A DNA stretch of 28,233 nt from positions 1 through 28,233 of the forward strand of contig RYVZ01000037.1 in the NCBI GenBank assembly GCA_003979345.1. Reading direction: 5' to 3'. The position numbers were made by a program, and so were the translations under genes. This document shows positions 17,073 through 23,934 of the stretch, in pieces. The notes beneath the pieces are model-generated. The model had not been told where the DNA came from. It saw only the letters and a program-made list of their open reading frames with translations, and ran no database searches. The stretch comes from Lachnospiraceae bacterium (GTDB taxonomy: Bacteria > Bacillota > Clostridia > Lachnospirales > Lachnospiraceae). How positions within the stretch are numbered: the first letter of the stretch is position 1; the number at the start of each line of letters is the position of its first letter.

Positions 17073-17137
17073 GATCCTTTAGTATACCGAAAGATATGTT
17101 TGTCCATAATGTTCATATCAGAAGGAATGAAAGGATC
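17073..17137 (+). promoter_or_regulatory. Nested inverted repeats in the mazF leader that cover its ribosome site
   Basis: GATCCTTT (17073-17080) is the exact complement of AAAGGATC (17130-17137), which contains the mazF Shine-Dalgarno AAAGGA (17130-17135). Inside this outer stem, GATATG (17093-17098) pairs with CATATC (17114-17119). Folding would hide the ribosome site of the toxin gene. No T run is present, so this is not a terminator. Confidence 0.5.
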
Positions 17138-17144
17138 GTAAGTT

Positions 17145-17486
17145 ATGAGACGTGGAGACGTTTTTTATGCAGATTTGAGACCGGTTGTAGGATCGGAGCA
17201 GGGAGGAGTCAGACCTGTTTTGATCATACAGAACGATATCGGTAACAGGCACAGCCCGACCGTGATATGCGCGGCGATCACATCAAAAATGAATAAGGCG
17301 AAGCTGCCGACTCATATCGAGCTGTCCGCTATGCGGTATGATATGGATAAGGACTCGGTGATTTTACTCGAACAGCTTCGGACAATTGATAAATCAAGAT
17401 TAAAGGATAAGGTGTGCCACCTGGATGACGAGGTCATGCGCCGGGTGGACAGAGCACTCTGTATCAGTCTTGAAATACATACATGA
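17145..17486 (+). CDS. mazF: MazF/PemK-family mRNA interferase (EndoA type)
   Basis: A 113-residue toxin of the MazF family, a sequence-specific endoribonuclease. The sequence MRRGDVFYADLRPVVGSEQ, GGVRPVLIIQNDIGN and AAITSK matches Bacillus NdoA closely. The Arg of GGVRP and the Thr of AAITS correspond to the catalytic pair. The DSVILLEQLRTIDK segment is also conserved. In Bacillus the antitoxin gene (ndoAI) lies between alr and the toxin. Here only 82 bases separate alr and mazF and no antitoxin frame is visible. AAAGGA nine bases before the ATG is the ribosome site and can pair with an upstream anti-Shine-Dalgarno sequence. It is part of the rex-corC gene run. Confidence 0.93.
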   Translation: MRRGDVFYADLRPVVGSEQGGVRPVLIIQNDIGNRHSPTVICAAITSKMNKAKLPTHIELSAMRYDMDKDSVILLEQLRTIDKSRLKDKVCHLDDEVMRRVDRALCISLEIHT

Positions 17487-17516
17487 GAGACTGGATTCAC
17501 ACGGAAAGGAAGGAAA

Positions 17517-18983
17517 ATGGATACTGCCGATGCGGCGCTGAGTGTTTTGCTGTTCGTGATACTGCTCGTGATGAACATAATCTTTTACGGGTTTGGTGTT
17601 GCGATACAAAATCTCAATATTTCTGACGTGGAGGAAATCTACGAACAGAAGCATGATAAAAGATCAAAACGGATACTAAAGGTATCAAGAGGAATTACGA
17701 AGTATGTCAATACGGTGCAGGTGGTCGTGACACTGGCGCAGCTCATTATGGGGGGATTCTTTTTACGGATCTTCATATCGGCTGCAAGGAGAGTGTTCTT
17801 CGGACTTACGGGCAGTCCGCACGGAGCGGCAGTCGAATTCTTCCTGCAGATGATACCGGTGTTATTGGCGTTTGTCCTTCTCATCTATATACTCCTGCTG
17901 TTTGGGGTGATGATACCAAAAAAAATTGCGGCGATCTACCCTGAAAAGTGGGCGTATGCCTGTGTATCCATTACATATGCGTTCTGCTTCCTGCTGACGC
18001 CGGTTACGGCGCTGATCGACGTATCGGCGGCAGGACTTCTCAGGCTGTTTGGAATCAGACCGCCGCGCGATGAGGGCGAGGTTACGGAAGAAGAGATCAT
18101 TTCTATGGTAAATGAGGGGCATGAACAGGGCGTACTCGAGGAAAGTGAAGCGGAAATGATCACGAATATTTTTGAATATGGTGATAAAACGGTACGCGAT
18201 ATCATGACAAACCGTCAGAATATCAAAATGCTCGACGCACAGATGCGTCTGTCCGATGCGGTCGCGTTTATGTTGGAGGAAAACAACAGCCGTTATCCTG
18301 TATACAGTGAGACGCCGGATCAGATTATCGGATTTTTGCATTTGAAGGACGCCTGCCGTTATCAGCACAGGCTGCTGATGGAAGCGCAGAAAGAGCGGGA
18401 GGAAGAGAAAAATACAGAGAATACGGCAAAGCAGCATAGTGATAAAACACACTCTGACAAGCATCATACAGATCCGCGCCTGCGATCCTGCCGGGCGGTA
18501 TTGCGGCGTCCGGAGTTCGTGCCGGAGACAATGAATATCGACGATCTGTTTCATTCCATGCAGAGCAAGCACTTGCAAATCGTTATGGTCGCGGATGAAT
18601 ACGGACAGACCGTAGGACTTGTCACGATGGAGGATATTCTGGAGGAGATCGTTGGCAAGATTCAGGATGAGTATGATGAGGAAGACCGTTTTATTGTGAA
18701 AACGGGAAAGGATCGATTTGTTGCGGATGGCATGACGCCGCTTGACGAGCTTTCCGAACTGCTTGATATTCATTTTGAAGAAGATCTGGAAGTGGATACC
18801 CTGAATGGTTTTATGATCATGAAGATGGAACATATACCGGAAGAAAAAGAGTGTTTTTCCATGGAATACGAAGGGTATGAGTTTCAGATACGACAGGTGG
18901 AGAAACGCGTGATCCGCTCCGTATTGATCACGAAGCAGGCACCGCCGCCTGAGCAAAAGGAAGTTGAAGAAAAGGCAGAGTAG
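17517..18983 (+). CDS. CNNM/CorC-type membrane protein with CBS pair (hemolysin family)
   Basis: A 488-residue protein of the DUF21-CBS-CorC_HlyC architecture. Residues about 5-180 form the DUF21 (CNNM) membrane domain with several transmembrane segments. Two CBS motifs follow (about 226-283 with NNSRYPVY, and 333-385 with DEYGQTVGLVTMEDILEEIVG). The C-terminal CorC_HlyC domain spans about 395-475. Family members are linked to Mg2+ or Co2+ transport or tolerance. A non-conserved insertion of about 35 residues between the two CBS motifs (about 291-325) contains six His in KQHSDKTHSDKHHTD. AAAGGAAGG precedes the ATG. It lies 30 bases after mazF. Confidence 0.9.
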   Translation: MDTADAALSVLLFVILLVMNIIFYGFGVAIQNLNISDVEEIYEQKHDKRSKRILKVSRGITKYVNTVQVVVTLAQLIMGGFFLRIFISAARRVFFGLTGSPHGAAVEFFLQMIPVLLAFVLLIYILLLFGVMIPKKIAAIYPEKWAYACVSITYAFCFLLTPVTALIDVSAAGLLRLFGIRPPRDEGEVTEEEIISMVNEGHEQGVLEESEAEMITNIFEYGDKTVRDIMTNRQNIKMLDAQMRLSDAVAFMLEENNSRYPVYSETPDQIIGFLHLKDACRYQHRLLMEAQKEREEEKNTENTAKQHSDKTHSDKHHTDPRLRSCRAVLRRPEFVPETMNIDDLFHSMQSKHLQIVMVADEYGQTVGLVTMEDILEEIVGKIQDEYDEEDRFIVKTGKDRFVADGMTPLDELSELLDIHFEEDLEVDTLNGFMIMKMEHIPEEKECFSMEYEGYEFQIRQVEKRVIRSVLITKQAPPPEQKEVEEKAE

Positions 18984-18992
18984 TGTTATACT
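18964..18992 (+). promoter_or_regulatory. Promoter of the yebC operon, extended -10 type
   Basis: TTGAAG (18964-18969), 17 bases, TATACT (18987-18992). TG at 18984-18985 makes an extended -10 (TGTTATACT). The -35 lies in the last codons of the corC-like gene. It would give a leader of about 80 bases that includes the hairpin at 19042-19056. Confidence 0.6.
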
Positions 18993-19041
18993 TGGCATAA
19001 TAAACGGATTTTTGGCGGCAGTTTATACATTTTTACGATAA

Positions 19042-19056
19042 GCATCCGCCGGATGC
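19042..19056 (+). other. Small hairpin in the yebC leader
   Basis: GCATCC-GCC-GGATGC forms a six-pair stem with a three-base loop, 24 bases before the yebC start. No T run follows, so it is not a terminator. It may affect transcript stability. Confidence 0.4.
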
Positions 19057-19079
19057 GGAAAGAAAAGGGAGAGAAAAGG

Positions 19080-19811
19080 ATGTCAGGACATTCAAAATTT
19101 GCAAACATTAAACATAAGAAAGAAAAAAATGATGCGGCAAAGGGAAAGATTTTTACGATCATCGGACGTGAAATCGCAGTTGCGGTTAAGGAAGGCGGAC
19201 CGGACCCTGCAAACAATTTTAAGCTGGCAGGTGTGATCGCGAAGGCAAAAGCGAATAATATGCCCAATGATACGATCGAACGCGGTATCAAAAAAGCTGC
19301 CGGGGATCTGGGGAACGTGAACTATGAATATGTTACGTATGAGGGCTATGGACCGGGCGGAATTGCCGTGATCGTCGAGGCGCTCACTGATAATAAGAAC
19401 CGTACGGCTGCCAATGTGCGTTCGGCTTTTACAAAGGGAAGCGGAAGCATTGGAACACAGGGCTGTGTATCTTTTATGTTTGACAGAAAAGGTCAGATCA
19501 TTATCGATAAAGAAGAATGCGATATGGATGCGGATGATCTGATGATGTGTGCACTGGATGCCGGTGCCGAAGATTTTTCCGAGGAAGAGGACAGCTTTGA
19601 GATCCTGACCGGACCGGATGAGTTTCCTGCCGTGACGAAAGCGCTTGAGGAGGCGGGAGTCGTGTCTGTGTCGGCTGAAGTTACGATGATACCTCAGAAT
19701 TATGTAACGCTGAACGACGAGAAGGATATCGGACAGCTTCAGAGGACTCTGGATCTGCTTGACGAGGATGACGATGTGCAGGCAGTCTATCACAACTGGG
19801 ATGAAAACTAG
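19080..19811 (+). CDS. yebC: YebC/PmpR (TACO1-like) family protein
   Basis: A 243-residue cytoplasmic protein with the family's unmistakable start SGHSKFANIKHKKEKNDAAKGK, followed by GGPDPANNFKLAGVIAKAKANNMPNDTIERGIKKA and YEGYGPGGIAVIVEALTDNKNRT. Family members were long annotated as transcription regulators. More recent work assigns them a role in translation, relieving ribosome stalling. The frame is open to an ATG at 19053, but AAAAGGGAGAG (19063-19073) lies downstream of that ATG and just before the ATG at 19080, which also matches the family N-terminus. It lies 17 bases before the sulfhydrylase gene and is probably co-transcribed with it. Confidence 0.95.
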   Translation: MSGHSKFANIKHKKEKNDAAKGKIFTIIGREIAVAVKEGGPDPANNFKLAGVIAKAKANNMPNDTIERGIKKAAGDLGNVNYEYVTYEGYGPGGIAVIVEALTDNKNRTAANVRSAFTKGSGSIGTQGCVSFMFDRKGQIIIDKEECDMDADDLMMCALDAGAEDFSEEEDSFEILTGPDEFPAVTKALEEAGVVSVSAEVTMIPQNYVTLNDEKDIGQLQRTLDLLDEDDDVQAVYHNWDEN

Positions 19812-19828
19812 ACAGACGGGGAAGCGAC

Positions 19829-21112
19829 ATGAGCGAGAAGTATTCCATAGAGACAACCTGCGTGCAGGGCGGATGGAAGCCGAAGAAAGGTGAGCCGCGT
19901 GTTTTACCGATCTATCAGAGTACGACATTTAAGTATGACACGTCAGAGCAGATGGGAAGACTGTTCGACTTAGAGGACAGCGGGTATTTTTACACGAGGC
20001 TTCAAAACCCGACGAATGATTATGTGGCACAGAAAATCTGCGATCTTGAAGGCGGTGTTGCGGCAATGCTGACATCTTCCGGACAGGCGGCAAATTATTA
20101 TGCGGTATTTAACATTTGTGAAGCCGGCAGTCATATCATTGTATCCTCATCTGTCTATGGAGGAACCTTTAATCTGCTGACTTGTACGCTGAAGAAAATG
20201 GGAATTGATAGTACGGTGATCGACCCTGATTGCACGGAGGATGAGTTACATGCAGCATTTCAGGATAATACCCGCGCCGTGTTTGCCGAGTCCCTGGCAA
20301 ATCCGACCTTGGCCGTACTTGATTTTGATAAATTTGCAAAGGCGGCGCATTCGCACGGTGTTCCGCTGATCGTGGACAATACATTTCCGACACCGGTTAA
20401 TTGCAGGCCGTTTGTGTATGGGGCGGATATTGTTACACATTCCACGACAAAATATATGGACGGACATGCAATGTCAGTGGGCGGCTGCATTGTGGACTCC
20501 GGCAATTTTGACTGGGAGACATATGCCGACCGCTATCCGGGACTGACAAAACCGGATGAATCTTATCATGGCATTATTTATACCGAACGTTTTGGAAAGG
20601 CAGCTTACATTACCAAGGCGACAGCGCAGCTCATGAGGGATCTTGGTTCTATCCAGTCGCCTCAGAACGCCTTTTTATTAAATGCCGGTTTGGAGACGCT
20701 GCATCTGAGAATGCCGCGGCACTGTGAGAATGCACAGAGAGTTGCCGAGTACTTGAGTGAAAGGGATGAGGTTGCGTGGGTGCGCTATCCGGGCTTAAAG
20801 ACCGACCGGTACCATGAAAGAGCATTACGATATATGCCAAACGGTACATGCGGCGTGCTGGCATTTGGACTTAAAGGCGGCAGGGAAGTCGCTGTCCGGT
20901 TTATGGATCATTTGAAGTTAGCTGCCATTGTCACGCATGTTGCGGATGCCAGAACTTGTGTGCTGCATCCGGCGAGCCATACGCACAGGCAGATGACGGA
21001 TGAACAGTTAAAGGAAGCAGGCGTTGAACCGGACTTGATCCGGTTTTCCTGTGGCATAGAAAATGTGGGAGACATCATTGCGGATGTGGAACAGGCACTT
21101 GCAGACCTATAG
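19829..21112 (+). CDS. O-acetylhomoserine sulfhydrylase-type PLP enzyme
   Basis: A 427-residue Cys/Met-metabolism PLP enzyme. The PLP lysine is Lys208 in THSTTKYMDGH. YTRLQNPT (55-62), TSSGQAA (82-88) and VDNTFPTP (182-189) are family motifs. Length and the start ETTCVQGGWKPKKGEPRVLPIYQSTTF fit the O-acetylhomoserine (thiol)-lyase branch, which makes homocysteine from O-acetylhomoserine and sulfide, rather than the shorter (about 380-400) cystathionine gamma-synthase or beta-lyase. A methionine gamma-lyase-like activity cannot be excluded. GGGGAAG lies upstream of the ATG. No T-box or S-box element is seen before it. Confidence 0.88.
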   Translation: MSEKYSIETTCVQGGWKPKKGEPRVLPIYQSTTFKYDTSEQMGRLFDLEDSGYFYTRLQNPTNDYVAQKICDLEGGVAAMLTSSGQAANYYAVFNICEAGSHIIVSSSVYGGTFNLLTCTLKKMGIDSTVIDPDCTEDELHAAFQDNTRAVFAESLANPTLAVLDFDKFAKAAHSHGVPLIVDNTFPTPVNCRPFVYGADIVTHSTTKYMDGHAMSVGGCIVDSGNFDWETYADRYPGLTKPDESYHGIIYTERFGKAAYITKATAQLMRDLGSIQSPQNAFLLNAGLETLHLRMPRHCENAQRVAEYLSERDEVAWVRYPGLKTDRYHERALRYMPNGTCGVLAFGLKGGREVAVRFMDHLKLAAIVTHVADARTCVLHPASHTHRQMTDEQLKEAGVEPDLIRFSCGIENVGDIIADVEQALADL

Positions 21113-21120
21113 GATGACGT

Positions 21121-22989
21121 ATGAATATTGAAAAGACAAAAATATCGTGGCTTTATTATGCGATTTATGTAATTACATATTTATATATCGGAATATGCAT
21201 CGGCAATACGATGAGCAGAATCCTTCAATTAGACGGTTCCGCGCTTTCCTGTATTATTGTTGTCATGGTAATCTTGCTTACGTTTGTGGGATGTGCGGCA
21301 GCGCTGATCGTACTGATGAAAGCAAAGCCCAAGGATGCGAAAATAGCGGCAAGCCGAAGACGGAGAACATTCAAAAGCAGCGGATTTTTCCGGGCGGAGG
21401 TTCTGCCTGCGCTCACAAGCTATCTGCTGGTACTGGTCAGCCGGGGGGTATACATTGCACGGTTTTCCGGCGGCAAACTTTCCGGAAATGTTGGACTATA
21501 TGAGCAGATCACATCAAGTGCCGGCGTGGATTTTGGAAATTTTTTGGGCGTTGAAAGACTTTATGCACTTCTGACGCGTGGATTTTGTATTCTGTTAGGA
21601 AATGTACCGGATGCGGTGTACATTGTAAACCTGATCTGTCAGGTGATTTTGGTTTTGTGCAGTTACTTATTTTTGAGGGTCGCAGCCGGCAGGGCGGCGG
21701 CGATTTCTTCTTCAGTTCTATTTTTATGCATTCCATATTTTTATCAGGCGGTGAGCAACTGTGAGCCTGCACAGCTTTTTATGGCGCTTTTCATGGCTGC
21801 TGCGTGCGCGCTTGCGGCGATTATGAGGCGGAGCGTATTCGGTGTTGGCGGAAAAAGCATGATACCTCTCTATTTTTTGTGCGGGATTTTTTCCGGTGCG
21901 CTTCTTGTGCTTGATCTGACAGCACTGTTGGTTCCGGCTGCCGTGATCGTAATTTTTATTACAAGCGTAAACGGAAGGCGCGCGGAACTGCTGTGCTTTA
22001 TCCTGGGCGTGACCGCCGGGCTCGCTGCCGGGACTTGTCTGCTCAGTTTGGCACTGACAGGTACGAGAAATCTGCCGGAAAAAGCGTTTTACGATTTCAG
22101 TAATTATATGATACATTATGAAGACATCCTGTGTGAGCCGGTTGTGCTATTGCAGATACCGCAGGATATTGTTCTGCTATGTGTGATTGCATTTGGCGGC
22201 GTTGCGGCAGTCCTCTTCTTTTGGTGCAGACATGACGTACTGCGTACGATGGCGGTTCCATATTTTGGAATGATCTTGTTCGGCCGTACGCAAACAGGAT
22301 TTATCCTTTCCTGTATCGGGATACTGGCGGCAGCGCAGACGGTCGGCATGATCTATCTGACCGGACAGCCGGTCGAAGATCCTTTTTCGTCTGTCCTGAG
22401 AAAGAAGAACGCGGAGGATGACGAAGCGGAAGAACATACAGAAAGTCCGGTACGGTCGAAGCGGTCCATACAAAAAGAAGCAAAGCAGGCGGCGAAAAAA
22501 GCCGGGAAACAGAAAGTGGAAAAGCAAGAAAAAACGATGTTGAAAGAAGCAAAGGCTGCCAAACGGACGAAAGCGGCAGAAGAAACCAAAATAACGGAAG
22601 AAACGAAAGCATCTGAGAAATCAAAAGCAGTTCAGGAAAAGCAGACTGCCGAAGAAACAAAAGCTGTAGAGAAAACAAAAGCCGTAGAGAAAACAAAAGC
22701 TGCTGAAGAAATAAAAGCGACTGGGGAAAAACGAGCTGTTGAAGAAAAGCAGGCTGCTGAAGAAACAAAAACAGTTGGGGAAAAGCAGACTGCCGAGAAA
22801 ACAAAAGCCGGCGGAGAAAAAAATGCGGAGGAGAAAGCCCCGCAGGGTGAAAAGACACGCTTTATCGAGAATCCTTTGCCATTGCCCAAAAAGAGAGAGC
22901 ACCGTGAAATGGACTATGCTTACGAGGTTACGGCGGACCGCATGCATTATGACGTCGAGGTCAGTGATGAGGATAATTTTGACTGTTAA
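21121..22989 (+). CDS. Multi-pass membrane protein with hexapeptide-repeat charged tail
   Basis: A 622-residue protein I cannot assign. The first 425 residues contain about 11 hydrophobic segments, compatible with a GT-C-like or other polytopic membrane protein, but I see no decisive catalytic motif. Residues about 430-600 are a cytoplasm-type, highly charged tail made mostly of Lys, Glu, Ala and Thr, with a 14-fold six-residue repeat (484-567). The last 40 residues (MDYAYEVTADRMHYDVEVSDEDNFDC) are acidic and non-repetitive. AGGA overlapping the upstream stop codon is the ribosome site, and only 8 bases separate the genes, so it is co-transcribed with the sulfhydrylase. The tail is Lys/Glu-rich, unlike the flanking genes. 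Confidence 0.8.
   Translation: MNIEKTKISWLYYAIYVITYLYIGICIGNTMSRILQLDGSALSCIIVVMVILLTFVGCAAALIVLMKAKPKDAKIAASRRRRTFKSSGFFRAEVLPALTSYLLVLVSRGVYIARFSGGKLSGNVGLYEQITSSAGVDFGNFLGVERLYALLTRGFCILLGNVPDAVYIVNLICQVILVLCSYLFLRVAAGRAAAISSSVLFLCIPYFYQAVSNCEPAQLFMALFMAAACALAAIMRRSVFGVGGKSMIPLYFLCGIFSGALLVLDLTALLVPAAVIVIFITSVNGRRAELLCFILGVTAGLAAGTCLLSLALTGTRNLPEKAFYDFSNYMIHYEDILCEPVVLLQIPQDIVLLCVIAFGGVAAVLFFWCRHDVLRTMAVPYFGMILFGRTQTGFILSCIGILAAAQTVGMIYLTGQPVEDPFSSVLRKKNAEDDEAEEHTESPVRSKRSIQKEAKQAAKKAGKQKVEKQEKTMLKEAKAAKRTKAAEETKITEETKASEKSKAVQEKQTAEETKAVEKTKAVEKTKAAEEIKATGEKRAVEEKQAAEETKTVGEKQTAEKTKAGGEKNAEEKAPQGEKTRFIENPLPLPKKREHREMDYAYEVTADRMHYDVEVSDEDNFDC
22570..22821 (+). repeat. 14 x 18-bp coding repeat (hexapeptide K-A-x-E-E/K-T)
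   Basis: From 22570 a Lys, Gln or Arg codon occurs every 18 bases for 14 units (one copy starts at 22660, the next at 22678, and so on). Typical units read KAAEET, KAVEKT, QTAEET. Two neighbouring units (22663-22680 and 22681-22698) differ by one base, evidence of recent duplication. Confidence 0.85.
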
Positions 22990-23035
22990 AGTCAACCCAA
23001 AAAATAGGCATAATCGTGATGCCCAAAGACATACT

Positions 23036-23071
23036 AAAAAGGAGAATCCGCTAAACAGGATTCTCCTTTTT
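23036..23071. terminator. Strong terminator between the membrane-protein operon and tepA
   Basis: AAAAAGGAGAATCC (23036-23049) pairs perfectly with GGATTCTCCTTTTT (23058-23071) around an 8-base loop. The A run on one side and the T run on the other would let it work in both directions. It lies 47 bases after the stop of the membrane protein gene. Confidence 0.93.
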
Positions 23072-23121
23072 AGCTGGATAAATTGTGAAAATCATAAAAG
23101 ATGAGAAGGAGCAGAGCTGTT

Positions 23122-23868
23122 ATGTCAAAAAAGAAACAGAGCGGACAGATAAAAAATGAAAATGGAAAGGAAAAAAAGGATCAGGAGAAAGAGAAAAATG
23201 ATCTTGAGCAGCAAAAACTCGTGGACGATAAGATCAAAGAGAACGGGCAGGTGATCTTAAAGCACGAGGAAAACGGGCACAACGTGCATTTGATTTCGAT
23301 CATTGGCGAGGTTGAAGGGCATGAGTGTCTCGGCGGAAATACCAAAACGACAAAATATGAGCATATTCTTCCGCAGCTTGCCGCGATTGAGGACAGCGAT
23401 GAAGTGGACGGGCTTTTGGTATTGCTGAATACGGTGGGTGGTGATGTGGAAGCGGGGCTTGCGATCGCAGAGATGATAGCTTCCCTTAGCAAACCTACGG
23501 TATCGCTTGTGCTTGGCGGCAGCCACAGTATCGGGATACCGATCGCCGTGAGTACGGATTATTCCTATATTGTTCCGACCGCCACGATGGTCATCCATCC
23601 TGTGCGTTTAAGCGGTATGGTGATCGGCGTGCAGCAGACATTTGACTATTTCAGGCAGATTCAGGACAGAATCCTGAATTTTATTGAGTCGCACTGCGGC
23701 GCAGATAAGGAGCGCCTGGAGGAATTGATGATGGAGACGGAAATGCTGACAAAAGATGTCGGGACGATCCTTGTGGGCGAGGAGGCAGTAGAGGAAAAAA
23801 TCATTGATGAAGTAGGAGGAATTCATGAGGCGTTCGAAAAACTGAGGGAGTTGATGGAAGAGAGATGA
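23122..23868 (+). CDS. tepA: ClpP-class serine protease, TepA/YmfB-like
   Basis: A 248-residue ClpP-fold protease. The charged N-terminus (residues 1-45, Lys/Glu-rich) is followed by the ClpP core. NTVGGDVEAGLAIAEMI is the conserved strand-loop. The nucleophile is probably Ser136 in GGSHSIGIP and the base His159 in TMVIHPV. Bacillus TepA was reported to aid protein translocation by degrading signal peptides; its exact role is unsettled. An in-frame ATG at 23101 exists, but AGAAGGAGC (23104-23112) lies after it and nine to ten bases before the ATG at 23122. tepA next to spoIIIE is conserved in Firmicutes, including Bacillus subtilis. Confidence 0.88.
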   Translation: MSKKKQSGQIKNENGKEKKDQEKEKNDLEQQKLVDDKIKENGQVILKHEENGHNVHLISIIGEVEGHECLGGNTKTTKYEHILPQLAAIEDSDEVDGLLVLLNTVGGDVEAGLAIAEMIASLSKPTVSLVLGGSHSIGIPIAVSTDYSYIVPTATMVIHPVRLSGMVIGVQQTFDYFRQIQDRILNFIESHCGADKERLEELMMETEMLTKDVGTILVGEEAVEEKIIDEVGGIHEAFEKLRELMEER

Positions 23869-23893
23869 CAAAAAGCCATAAAAATGCTATAAT
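23865..23893 (+). promoter_or_regulatory. Promoter of the spoIIIE/ftsK gene, extended -10 type
   Basis: ATGACA (23865-23870), 17 bases, TATAAT (23888-23893). The upstream TGC (23885-23887) makes an extended -10. The -35 overlaps the tepA stop codon. Transcription would begin near 23900, about 35 bases before the gene. Confidence 0.75.
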
Positions 23894-23934
23894 GTTCCGG
23901 TGGATTTTGTAAGGAAGGATTTAAGGTAGCTCAG

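Noticed and set aside
17862..18998. Long open frame on the minus strand (378 codons) opposite the CorC-type gene
   Set aside because: It mirrors a well-supported protein with CBS and DUF21 domains, the product is Arg/His/Leu-rich without any domain, and no ribosome site or promoter supports it.
19812..19828. T-box or S-box riboswitch before the methionine-pathway enzyme
   Set aside because: Only 17 bases separate it from yebC, and no such leader is seen in the 96-base gap upstream of yebC either.
19092..19928. Minus-strand open frame of 278 codons opposite yebC
   Set aside because: It lies almost entirely opposite the highly conserved yebC and its composition is typical of a shadow frame.
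22301..22995. Several overlapping minus-strand frames rich in Phe, Leu and Ser
   Set aside because: They are reverse readings of the Lys/Glu-rich 18-bp repeats, which lack stop codons on the other strand for compositional reasons.
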